DNA of 64,000 nucleotides from Xylophilus ampelinus (GTDB lineage: Bacteria > Pseudomonadota > Gammaproteobacteria > Burkholderiales > Burkholderiaceae_C). A program made the position numbers and the translations under genes. The notes beneath the pieces are model-generated. The model had not been told where the DNA came from and did no database searches. It saw only the letters and a list, made by a program, of their open reading frames with translations. Shown piece by piece: positions 1-7,649 of this stretch. The stretch spans positions 1 through 64,000 of the forward strand of contig NZ_CABFMN010000084.1 in the NCBI RefSeq assembly GCF_901875635.1. The letters are read 5' to 3'. Each line of letters begins with the position of its first letter. The stretch's first letter is position 1.

Positions 1-1818
1 GCCGACACGGTGCTGCGCAACGCGCGCATCGCCACGCTGGACCCGAAGCGCCCGCGCGCCCAGGCGCTGGCCATCATCGGCACCGACTTCGTCGCCGTCG
101 GCAGCGACGCCGACATGCAGCGCTGGATCGGCCCGCGCACCCGCGTGATCGATGCGCAGGGCCGCACCGTGGTGCCGGGCCTGATCGATTCGCACGCCCA
201 CTTCATCCGCGGCGGCCTGACCTACACGCAGGAGCTGCGCTGGGATGGCGTGCCCTCGCTGGCCGACGCCATGGCGATGCTGCGCGACCAGGCGCGGCGC
301 ACGCAGCCGCCGCACTGGGTGCAGGTGGTGGGCGGCTTCTCGCCCTGCCAGTTCCGCGAGAAGCGGCTGCCCACGCTGCAGGAGATCAACGACGCCACAG
401 GCGAGGTGCCTTGCTTCGTGATGAACCTGTACGACCGCGCGTTCCTCAACCGCGCGGCGCTGCGCGTGCTGGGCTTCAACCGGGACACGCCCAACCCCAT
501 CGGCAGCGTGCTCGAGAAGGACGCGGCCGGCAACCCGACCGGCCTGGTGGTGAACACCACCAGCCTGGGCGGGCTGGTGGCGCTGTTCGCGCGCGTGCCC
601 AAGCTGCCCGACGCCGACCAGGCGCTCTCGACCCAGCTGTACATGCGCGAGATGAACCGCCTGGGCCTCACCAGCGTGGTCGACGCCGGTGGCGGCGGCC
701 AGAACTACCCCGAGCACTACGCCGGCGTGGCCCAGCTCGCGGCCGAGCGAAAGATGACGCTGCGCATCTCGTACAACCTGTTCGCGCAACGCCCGGGCCA
801 GGAACTGGCCGACTACCAGGCCTGGTCGCAGAAGGTGGCGCCGGGCCAGGGCGACGACTGGCTGCGCATGGTGGGCGCGGGCGAGTACATCCTCTGGGCC
901 GCCACCGACCCGGCCAATTTCGGCAAGGGCGTCGCGCCCGCGCCGGCCATCATGGAAAGCAAGCTCACCGAGGTGGCGACCTACTTGGTGGGCAAGGGCT
1001 GGCCGATCCGCATGCATGCCAGCTACGACAGCACCGCCACGCGCATCCTCGACGTGCTCGAGAAGGTGAACCGCGAGGTGCCGCTGAAGAACGTGCGCTG
1101 GGCGCTGGACCACTGCGAGACGCTGTCGCCGCGCTCGATGGAACGCGTGGCCGCCATGGGCGGGCGCATCGCGATCCAGAACCGCATGTCGCTGGACGGC
1201 GAAGTCTTCGCGCAGACCTGGGGGCGCGAGGCCGCGGCCGACGCGCCCGCCATCGGCCGCATGCGCGCCATGGGCCTGCCCGTGGCCTGCGGCACCGATT
1301 CGAGCCGCGCCACCAGCTACAACCCCTGGGTGTCGCTGCACTGGCTGATCACCGGCAAGACGATGGGCGACACGCGCCTGAACGCCGAGCGCAACTTGGT
1401 CAGCCGCGAGGACGCGCTGCGCATGTGGACCGTGGAAGGCGCCGCCCTCACCGGCGAGGAGGCCCGCAAGGGCAGCATCCAGCCTGGCCGGCTGGCCGAC
1501 TTCGCGCTGCTGTCGGACGACTACTTCGCCGTGCCCGAGGACGACATCAAGGACATCACGGCGTTGCTCACGGTGGTCGGCGGCCAGGTGGTGCACGGCG
1601 CCGGCGCCTTCGCGGCGCAGGCACCGGCGGCGGTGAAGCCGATGCCCGACTGGCTGCCCGTGAACATCTACGGCGGCTACCAGCAGCGGCGCAAGAGCGG
1701 CGTGGCGCAGGCGCCGGCGGTGCATGGCGGCGGATGCTGCGCGGGGCCGGGGGCGGCGCCGATCATCATCGGGGACCAGGGGCGGTGGCGGATGAGTTGC
1801 GGGTGTGCGATGGTGTGA
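1..1818 (+). CDS. Amidohydrolase family protein, YtcJ-like (5' partial)
   Basis: Predicted metal-dependent amidohydrolase of the Amidohydro_3 (YtcJ-like) type, acting on a C-N bond of an unidentified small molecule in the cytoplasm. The metal-ligand motif SHAHF lies about 62 residues after the first GTG in the window (position 10). Further expected motifs follow: MHASYDS and DHCETLS in the middle, and CGTDSS in the last third. The frame is open to the left edge (Ala-Asp-Thr before the GTG), so the true start probably lies upstream and this is a 5'-truncated copy by window edge only. The C-terminus is odd: a Gly/Cys-rich tail with GGGCCAG and SCGCAMV. A hairpin with an 8-bp stem follows at 1827-1848. 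Family assignment is secure; the substrate is unknown. Confidence 0.8.
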   Translation, partial: ADTVLRNARIATLDPKRPRAQALAIIGTDFVAVGSDADMQRWIGPRTRVIDAQGRTVVPGLIDSHAHFIRGGLTYTQELRWDGVPSLADAMAMLRDQARRTQPPHWVQVVGGFSPCQFREKRLPTLQEINDATGEVPCFVMNLYDRAFLNRAALRVLGFNRDTPNPIGSVLEKDAAGNPTGLVVNTTSLGGLVALFARVPKLPDADQALSTQLYMREMNRLGLTSVVDAGGGGQNYPEHYAGVAQLAAERKMTLRISYNLFAQRPGQELADYQAWSQKVAPGQGDDWLRMVGAGEYILWAATDPANFGKGVAPAPAIMESKLTEVATYLVGKGWPIRMHASYDSTATRILDVLEKVNREVPLKNVRWALDHCETLSPRSMERVAAMGGRIAIQNRMSLDGEVFAQTWGREAAADAPAIGRMRAMGLPVACGTDSSRATSYNPWVSLHWLITGKTMGDTRLNAERNLVSREDALRMWTVEGAALTGEEARKGSIQPGRLADFALLSDDYFAVPEDDIKDITALLTVVGGQVVHGAGAFAAQAPAAVKPMPDWLPVNIYGGYQQRRKSGVAQAPAVHGGGCCAGPGAAPIIIGDQGRWRMSCGCAMV

Positions 1819-1826
1819 GCGACAGC

Positions 1827-1848
1827 CGCTGAGCCAACCCGCTCAGCG
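1827..1848 (+). terminator. Candidate terminator after amidohydrolase
   Basis: CGCTGAGC and GCTCAGCG form a perfect 8-bp stem around a 6-nt loop, starting 8 bases after the amidohydrolase stop codon. There is no T-tract, so intrinsic termination is only a possibility. Confidence 0.4.
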
Positions 1849-2143
1849 ACCCGCGCTGCCGTCTTGAGAAGCTCTCGATCTCGCAGCGTGTGTCGACGTC
1901 CTTGTGGATCGGACAGTTGACGCTCGGTGTCCGATCCACCACGGCATATCCACTTTCCAGTGGACTACCATTTGCCGCTGATTTGGCTTTTGGCCCCTTT
2001 GCCATTCTTCCGTCCGGCGACATCGGTGCTGTCCCGAATAGCCAGTTGGTCACCGACGAAAGTCTCGAGTCTTCCCCCAGAGCAAAAGCCGTGCGGAGCC
2101 AGCGCCGCGTACAAGTACCGCGTCTTCGTTTGGCAAGTGAGGA
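1849..2143. other. Structured non-coding stretch at the edge of a low-G+C islet
   Basis: About 300 bases between the amidohydrolase and the HEPN-like gene, with lower G+C than the flanks. It contains two perfect inverted repeats. The first is GTGGATCGGACA at 1904-1915 with TGTCCGATCCAC at 1928-1939 (12-bp stem, 12-nt loop). The second is TCCACT/AGTGGA at 1949-1964. A 95-codon minus-strand frame (2053 to 1766) runs through it and into the 3' end of the amidohydrolase; I do not recognise it and do not call it a gene. The hairpins could end the minus-strand HEPN operon or belong to a structured transcript. Confidence 0.4.
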
Positions 2144-2908
2144 CTAGACCTTTGCTGCCAGCAGCTTGTCCTCGACCAACGCTGCGCCAACCGGCGAAAG
2201 TTCCACCATACCTGTCGACTGGTCGTACTCCAGCAGTCGCTCAGCGTGCGCCCTCCTAAGCACATCTCTTCTGTAGGTCGACGGATTCGAATGCTCAACC
2301 CAGGCACATAGTTCTTTCTCTGAAACTGGACCGCTCGACTCGTAAAGGAGCATCAGTGTCTGCTCTTTCATCGAACCGCGCACCAGCACGCGCTTTGTGG
2401 ATCCGCTCGTGATCCAAACCGCAGGTAGCGTTCTCTCCACAAGTCCTTCTACTGCGCGCGTGGCTTCATCAATTGACACCGAGTGAAAGACGCGGACTAG
2501 CTCCGCCATGATCCATTTGGATGATTCGAGAACCAGACGGGCGTCCATATGGTTTGGATCGACATCTCCACCAACGTGCCCTACCCCGCGGTTGTTCCGA
2601 ATCTCGTAGAGGGCGAGAAGTAGACGAGGAATTTGAATCCGCACAGATCGCGGGAATACTGTTGGGTCAGCGCTCTCAAGTGCCTTACAGGCGTCAACCA
2701 TATTGCGAGGCTTGGACGCCTTGGTCGGCATCTTCCCCTCCACATGGCCACGAAGAATCGAATGCACGACCTCGCATAGCTTTCCACCATTGAGCTCGGA
2801 TGGCTCCCAGCGGTGCTCACGAAAATTGCGGACGATCTGAGCGTAAGACTCGATCAAGTTAGTGCGAAGGCTGGCGTTGATGCCAGAAAGGCACTGATTC
2901 GGGTCCAC
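2144..2908 (-). CDS. HEPN-like protein with C-terminal winged helix, unknown function
   Basis: 254 residues from a GTG start at 2908. Around residues 100-111 the sequence YEIRNNRGVGH gives R104-N105 and H111. This fits the R-polar-x(4-5)-H active-site signature of HEPN domains, many of which are ribonucleases or toxins in defence and stress systems. The surrounding residues 10-160 read as helical. The last 90 residues, including KEQTLMLLYESSGPVSEKEL and a following RRDVLRR helix, look like a winged helix ending in a typical 'GMVELSPVGAALVE' wing. The gene follows the 186-residue gene upstream after 6 bases, so the two are surely co-transcribed. Base composition is clearly lower in G+C than the neighbours, which suggests horizontal acquisition. 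The HEPN reading is inference from one motif; the family is not recognised by name. Confidence 0.6.
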   Translation of the reverse strand: MDPNQCLSGINASLRTNLIESYAQIVRNFREHRWEPSELNGGKLCEVVHSILRGHVEGKMPTKASKPRNMVDACKALESADPTVFPRSVRIQIPRLLLALYEIRNNRGVGHVGGDVDPNHMDARLVLESSKWIMAELVRVFHSVSIDEATRAVEGLVERTLPAVWITSGSTKRVLVRGSMKEQTLMLLYESSGPVSEKELCAWVEHSNPSTYRRDVLRRAHAERLLEYDQSTGMVELSPVGAALVEDKLLAAKV

Positions 2909-2914
2909 AGAATC

Positions 2915-3475
2915 TTACTTTTTTGCAGGTTTCCGAGTGGTCTTGCGCGGGGCCGACTTTCTGCTGGCCCCCTTGGGCCGTCGCAATGCTGCTACAGCAT
3001 CTCGATCAGGAAGTGCATCAACGTAGTTCTGCCCGTAATGCGACAGAATAAATTCGCCAGACGCGCCACCCTTGTTAAAGAGACCTTTGGTTTTGGCATT
3101 GCCAACGTCGCGCGCAAAGTTCCGCACATCGAAGTTTCGCCGCGCTGCGGTAAACACCTCCTTTAGTTGGTCCTTTGAACTGGATTCGGCGCGATGAACC
3201 TCTTCGCGAAACTTCGCAGCAACGGCAAGTTCCTCGATCTTGTTGCTCGGCTCCTTGCGATCGAAGAATGCTTTCTCCCCACCGTTGACGGCAGTCGCAC
3301 CGCGTGAATCGGCCCTCACCTGTGGAAATCCAACGGCGTCAGCCGGGTCCGGGGTCCCCTCACCCAGCAGCACATACGCCGCCTGCACGGCCCGTGCCCG
3401 CTCGTCGTGTGAAAGAGTTTGAAGAATGCCAACGATCTTGTTGGTGGCTTCGAGAATCGGGTTTTTGCTAACCAT
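2915..3475 (-). CDS. Small basic protein paired with HEPN-like gene, unknown function
   Basis: 186 residues, ATG at 3475 preceded by a strong GGAGGAG ribosome site 7 bases upstream. It is the first gene of a two-gene unit with the HEPN-like protein. The first 40 residues look helical (KIVGILQTLSHDERARAVQA). Residues 60-110 are charged. The stretch NAKTKGLFNKGG...FILSHYGQNYV near residues 125-155 resembles the recognition helix and wing of a winged-helix DNA-binding fold. The C-terminus is a Lys/Arg/Ser-rich tail (KGASRKSAPRKTTRKPAKK), expected to bind nucleic acid. A regulator, antitoxin or targeting subunit for its partner is plausible, but nothing in the sequence proves it. G+C is low here: 32 of 60 bases in 3061-3120. 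Confidence 0.6.
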   Translation of the reverse strand: MVSKNPILEATNKIVGILQTLSHDERARAVQAAYVLLGEGTPDPADAVGFPQVRADSRGATAVNGGEKAFFDRKEPSNKIEELAVAAKFREEVHRAESSSKDQLKEVFTAARRNFDVRNFARDVGNAKTKGLFNKGGASGEFILSHYGQNYVDALPDRDAVAALRRPKGASRKSAPRKTTRKPAKK

Positions 3476-3498
3476 TAATTAGGCTCCTCCAGCTAGCA

Positions 3499-3527
3499 AA
3501 CGTAGCGGCTGTGCCCATTTGTGTCAA
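3499..3527 (-). promoter_or_regulatory. Sigma-70-type promoter of the HEPN-like operon
   Basis: On the minus strand a perfect TTGACA (3527-3522) is followed after 17 bases by TACGTT (3504-3499), 23 bases before the ATG at 3475. Spacing is ideal; the -10 is weak. Confidence 0.5.
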
Positions 3528-3700
3528 CAATGTTTCGTGAACCTAAAACGACGGGCCGCTTGCCGGCAAATTGCCTTGTTCGTCGAACGTCGATCCTGAC
3601 CTTGAGAAGCTGCAAGTTTGCACGTTGGTGTCGCTCTTGAAGCTGCCACACGCCCCGCCCCCTGTTGACTGATCGGCTAACAGCAGCTCAACCCTGACTG

Positions 3701-3716
3701 AAAAACGTCCGACGTT
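3701..3716 (-). terminator. Weak candidate terminator after DUF445 gene
   Basis: On the minus strand AACGT-CGG-ACGTT is followed by TTT, about 20 bases after the DUF445 stop. The stem is only 5 bp. The rest of 3528-3736 shows no gene or repeat that I can recognise. Confidence 0.3.
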
Positions 3717-3736
3717 CGGCGAAGTTCTTAACGAAC

Positions 3737-4963
3737 CTAACCCAACCAAACCGTCATCGCATGGATGACCAATCCCACCAGCCCACCCACCACCGTCCCG
3801 TTGATCCGGATGAACTGCAGATCCCGCCCGATGTTGCGCTCCACCTCGTCGGTGAGTTCGTCCGTGTCCCAGCCGGCGACGCGCTCCTCGATGTAGCGGC
3901 GGATGTCCTCGCGGTAGCGCTCGATGGCCGCGGGCGCGGCGGCGAGGACCTGCTCGTTGATCCAGCGCTGCATGGCGGCGTCGGCGCCCAGGCGCTCGCC
4001 CAGCGTGGCGGCCAGTGCCGCAACGCGCCGGCGCACGGACGAATCCTCCTTGGCCAGGTCGGCGTCGAGCCAGGCGCGCAGCTGGTCCCACAGGCCCTGC
4101 AGGTAGGCGCCCAGCGCCGGGTGCGCGAGCAGCTCCGCGCGCAGTTGCTCGCCGCGGGCGATGAAGGCCTCGTCGTGCTGCAGCCGGTCGACGAAGCGAT
4201 GCATGAAGTCGTCGAAGCGCAGGCGCAGCGGGTGGGCCGGGTCGGCCGCCGTCTCGCCCAGGGTGCGGGCCACGGCGGCCACGATCTTGCGCGTGGCCAG
4301 GCGCGCGGCCACCTGGTCGAGGCCCACGTAGCGCAGCGCCTTCACCTCGTGGGCGATGGCTTCGGTCAGCTGCTCCTGCAGGGCCTCGTCGTCGAGCAGG
4401 CGCGACACCTGGGCCAGCACGTCGTTGAGCAACTCCTGGTGGCGGCCGTCGGCGGTGAGCGCCTCCAGCACCTGGCCCGAGAGGCGCGACAGGTCGAGCT
4501 GCGCGATGCCGGCGCTCGCCGCGCGCGCCAAGAAGGCCCGCACGCGCTCGTCGTCGAAGGCGCTGAGGCCGTAGCGCAGCACCGACACGGCGTGCGTGCC
4601 GAGCTGGGCAGCGCGCGCCGGCTCGGCCAGCCACAGCGCGAGCCGCCGCGCCGGGTCGAAGGCCTCGAGCTTGGCCAGCACCTGCGGCGTGGCCAGGAAG
4701 TGGTCGCAGATGAAGCGCGCCAGGTTGCGGCCGATGCGCGCCTTGTTGCGCGGCACGATGGCCGTGTGCGGGATCGGCAGGCCCAGCGGATGGCGAAACA
4801 GCGCCACCACGGCGAACCAGTCGGCGATGGCGCCCACCATGGCCGCCTCGGCGAAGGCCGCAAGCCAGCCCCAGGCGGCATGCGGGTGTGCGCGTTGGCC
4901 CCAGTGCGCGGCGATGTAGAGGCCCGCGGCGCCGAGCAGCAGCCCGAGCGCCACACGCTTCAT
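3737..4963 (-). CDS. DUF445 family membrane protein
   Basis: 408 residues from the ATG at 4963. The N-terminal MKRVALGLLLGAAGLYIAAH is a membrane segment. It is followed by FAEAAMVGAIADWFAVVALF and RHPLGLPIPHTAIVPRNKARIG, the signature block of the DUF445 family. The middle is a long helical region. The C-terminus has INGTVVGGLVGLVIHAMTVWLG, a second membrane segment, as is usual. The function of the family is not established; an inner-membrane scaffold facing the periplasm is likely. An in-frame ATG at 5029 would add 22 poorly conserved residues and overlap the upstream deacetylase gene, so the later start, 34 bases after that stop, is preferred. No clear ribosome site supports either choice. 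Confidence 0.8.
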   Translation of the reverse strand: MKRVALGLLLGAAGLYIAAHWGQRAHPHAAWGWLAAFAEAAMVGAIADWFAVVALFRHPLGLPIPHTAIVPRNKARIGRNLARFICDHFLATPQVLAKLEAFDPARRLALWLAEPARAAQLGTHAVSVLRYGLSAFDDERVRAFLARAASAGIAQLDLSRLSGQVLEALTADGRHQELLNDVLAQVSRLLDDEALQEQLTEAIAHEVKALRYVGLDQVAARLATRKIVAAVARTLGETAADPAHPLRLRFDDFMHRFVDRLQHDEAFIARGEQLRAELLAHPALGAYLQGLWDQLRAWLDADLAKEDSSVRRRVAALAATLGERLGADAAMQRWINEQVLAAAPAAIERYREDIRRYIEERVAGWDTDELTDEVERNIGRDLQFIRINGTVVGGLVGLVIHAMTVWLG

Positions 4964-4997
4964 GCCGGCGGCCGGATGGCGCGCCGGTGCAGGGGCC

Positions 4998-6209
4998 TCA
5001 CCCAATCTTCGGGCTGGCCGCGAGGCCATGCATGAAGGCCTCGCAGCGGGCCAGCTGCTCCAGCGTGACGTATTCGTCGGGCTGGTGCGCCTGGGTGATG
5101 CTGCCGGGGCCGCAGACCACGGTGGGGATGCCGGCGTTCTTGAACAGGCCCGCTTCGGTGCCGAAGGCCACCAGCGTGGTGCGCTGCTCGCCCGACAGGC
5201 GCTGGGCCAGCTTGGTCACCGCATCGCCGGCCGAGCCGAGGAAGCTCGGGATCTCGCAGATGGTGTCGAAGGCGATGCCGGTCTCGGGCGCGACTTTCTG
5301 CATGGCCGGCTCCAGGCGCCTGGCATACGCCACCACCTCGGCCTGCATGGCGCGGGCGTCGGCCGTGGGCAGGTCGCGGAACTCGTAGCGGAACTCGGCG
5401 TCGCGCGGCACCACGTTGTCGGCGATGCCGCCGTGGAACTGGCCCACGCTGGCGGTGGAGAAGGGCACGTCGAAGCCGTCGTAGCGCTTCTCCTTGGCCT
5501 CGAAGTTTTCGGCCATGTCGCGCACCTTGCCCACCACGCGGGCGGCCATCTCGATGGCGTTGACCGACTGCGGCGTGAGCGAGGAATGCGCCTCCTTGCC
5601 GCGCACGCAGCAGCGGTAGCGGTACACGCCCTTGTGGGCGATGGCCGGCACCATCAGGGTGGGCTCGCCCACGATGCAGGCCAGCGGCTTGATGCCGGCC
5701 TCGCGCAGGTCGGCGATCAGCTCGCGCACGCCGAAGCAGCCGATCTCCTCCTCGTAGCTGAAGGCGAAATGCACCGCGAAGGGCGCGTCGCTCGCCAGGA
5801 AGCGCTCGGCGTTGGCCAGCGCGACGGCGATGAAACTCTTCATGTCGGCCGAGCCGCGGCCGTACAGCCGCGCCTCGGAATGCTGCACGTCGCCGGCGGG
5901 GTCTTCCTGTGGAAAGTCCTGCACCAGGCCCGACAGCGGGTCCACCGTCCAGGCCTGGCCGTCCCAGGGCACGGTGTCGGTGTGGCCGGAGAGGATGACG
6001 CCAGCCGGTTTGCCCGCGCCCAGCGTGGCGAACAGGTTGGCCTTGGTGCGCTCGGCGTTGTAGGTGATGCGGCTGCGCACGCCCAGGCCGGCCAGGTGGT
6101 CGCGGGCAAACTCGATGAGCTCCAGGTTGCTGCGGTCGCTCACGGTGTTCATGCGCACCAGGGTCTGGGCGAACTCGAGGCTGCGGTCGGAGAGGGTCAG
6201 GCGGGGCAT
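4998..6209 (-). CDS. argE: Acetylornithine deacetylase (ArgE), M20 metallopeptidase
   Basis: 403 residues. A cytoplasmic di-zinc M20 enzyme expected to remove the acetyl group from N-acetylornithine in arginine synthesis. Visible motifs: LSGHTDTVPWDGQAW (first metal His-x-Asp with the ArgE-type PWDGQ), YGRGSADMKSF (bridging Asp), SYEEEIGCFG (Glu-Glu catalytic base and ligand) and a late metal His region in VCGPGSITQAHQPDEY. Length fits ArgE. The reading frame is open upstream to 6446 but the extra residues are low-complexity. MPRLTLSDRSLEF at 6209 is the natural start, with an alternative ATG at 6218. It lies divergent to glpQ with a 121-bp gap and probably in one transcript with the DUF445 gene. 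Confidence 0.82.
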   Translation of the reverse strand: MPRLTLSDRSLEFAQTLVRMNTVSDRSNLELIEFARDHLAGLGVRSRITYNAERTKANLFATLGAGKPAGVILSGHTDTVPWDGQAWTVDPLSGLVQDFPQEDPAGDVQHSEARLYGRGSADMKSFIAVALANAERFLASDAPFAVHFAFSYEEEIGCFGVRELIADLREAGIKPLACIVGEPTLMVPAIAHKGVYRYRCCVRGKEAHSSLTPQSVNAIEMAARVVGKVRDMAENFEAKEKRYDGFDVPFSTASVGQFHGGIADNVVPRDAEFRYEFRDLPTADARAMQAEVVAYARRLEPAMQKVAPETGIAFDTICEIPSFLGSAGDAVTKLAQRLSGEQRTTLVAFGTEAGLFKNAGIPTVVCGPGSITQAHQPDEYVTLEQLARCEAFMHGLAASPKIG

Positions 6210-6330
6210 GCGGTGCATTGTGGGCCATGCGCCGCGCCGGGGCGGCTTGTCTCGGCAATGACATGCCGCCACACTAGGATGCGCGTTGCGCGCCCATCCG
6301 GCCGCCTTTCCATCCAGGGATACCCTCGCC

Positions 6331-7554
6331 ATGCCCCCACTGCACCGCACCGTCCGACGCCCCGCCACCGCCCTGGCAGCACTCGCCCTGGCGGCCGGCC
6401 TCACCGCCTGCGGCAGCACCGCGCCGGTTGCGGGCAGCACCGCCACGCTCGACGGCCAGCCGCCGCTGGTGGTGGCGCACCGCGGCGCGTCCGGCTACCT
6501 GCCCGAGGAGACGCTGGAGGCCTACGCCCGCGCCATCGAGCTGGGCGCCGACGTGATCGAGATGGACCTGGTCTCGACCAAGGACGGCGTGCTGATCACC
6601 CGGCACGACCCCAATCTGGCGCTGAGCACCGACGTGGCGAGCAAGCCCGAGTTCGCGGCCCGCAAGCGCACGATGCAGGTCGACGGCGAAACGCAGACCG
6701 GCTGGTTCAGCCAGGACTTCACGCTGGCGGAGATCAAGCGCCTGGGCGCGATTTCCACCGACGCCGAGCGCCCGCAGCAGTACAACGGCCGCTACAAGGT
6801 GCCGACCTTCCAGGAGGTGATCGACCTGGTGAAGGCCACCCAGCAACGCACCGGCAAGCCGGTCGCGATCTACCCCGAGACCAAGAACCCGACCTTCTTC
6901 CGCGACCTGGGCCTGCCGCTGGAGGACAAGCTGATCGCGATGCTCGAGCAGGCCGGCCTCAACAGCAAGGCGGCGCCGGTGTTCGTGCAGTCCTTCGAGC
7001 CCGGCAGCCTGAAGTACATGAAGGGCAAGGGGCTGAAGACCAAGCTCATCCAGCTCATCGACGGCGACGGCGTGGACATGAAGACCGGCGCCATCACCTA
7101 CGCCGTGCCGGTGGACCGCCCCTACGAGTGGACCAAGGCGGGCGACAAGCGCAATTTCGACGTCATGGTGACGCCCGCCGGCCTGGCCGAGATCAAGACG
7201 TACGCCGACGGCATCGGCCCCTGGAAGCGCTACATCGTGAGCCTCAAGGGCACGATCGGCGCCGACGGCAAGGCGATCGACATCAACGGCGACGGCAAGG
7301 TCAACGACGCCGACGCGACCACGACCGCGCCCACGACGCTGGTGGCCGACGCGCACCGCGCCGGCCTCTTCGTTCACCCCTTCACCTTCCGCAACGAGAA
7401 GCGGCGCCTGGCGGCCAACTACCAGGGTGACCCGGTGAAGGAATACCTGGCCTTCTACCGCGCGGGGGTGGACGGCGTGTTCACCGACTTCACCGACACC
7501 GCCCTCACGGCGCGGGCGCAGTTCGTGAAGGAGCGCGGCGCGGCAGCCCGCTGA
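6331..7554 (+). CDS. glpQ: Glycerophosphodiester phosphodiesterase, lipoprotein (GlpQ-like)
   Basis: 407 residues. Hydrolyses glycerophosphodiesters to glycerol-3-phosphate and an alcohol outside the cytoplasm. The N-terminus is a signal peptide ending in the lipobox LTAC, so the enzyme is probably anchored to a membrane. Catalytic and metal residues are seen in AHRGASGYLPEET (His50-Arg51), IEMDLVSTKDGVLITRHDP and later KPVAIYPETKNP. An unusual insert near residue 317, DINGDGKVNDAD, matches a dockerin-type calcium loop. The end VDGVFTDFTDTA is the usual GDPD ending. The ATG at 6331 was chosen because it gives a proper signal peptide; the in-frame codons upstream do not. Confidence 0.87.
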   Translation: MPPLHRTVRRPATALAALALAAGLTACGSTAPVAGSTATLDGQPPLVVAHRGASGYLPEETLEAYARAIELGADVIEMDLVSTKDGVLITRHDPNLALSTDVASKPEFAARKRTMQVDGETQTGWFSQDFTLAEIKRLGAISTDAERPQQYNGRYKVPTFQEVIDLVKATQQRTGKPVAIYPETKNPTFFRDLGLPLEDKLIAMLEQAGLNSKAAPVFVQSFEPGSLKYMKGKGLKTKLIQLIDGDGVDMKTGAITYAVPVDRPYEWTKAGDKRNFDVMVTPAGLAEIKTYADGIGPWKRYIVSLKGTIGADGKAIDINGDGKVNDADATTTAPTTLVADAHRAGLFVHPFTFRNEKRRLAANYQGDPVKEYLAFYRAGVDGVFTDFTDTALTARAQFVKERGAAAR

Positions 7555-7649
7555 GGGTGGGCGCGGCGGGCCTGTCAAGCCGGAGTGCGGGCCTTGGGCA
7601 TCAGGATTGCTTCGGTGGTCCTTTTCGCCCAAAAGCCTAGACTGCCCGC

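Noticed and set aside
1766..2053. 95-codon minus-strand frame next to the HEPN-like gene
   Set aside because: No ribosome site, no recognisable motif, and half of it is antisense to the amidohydrolase 3' end. The hairpins better explain the segment.
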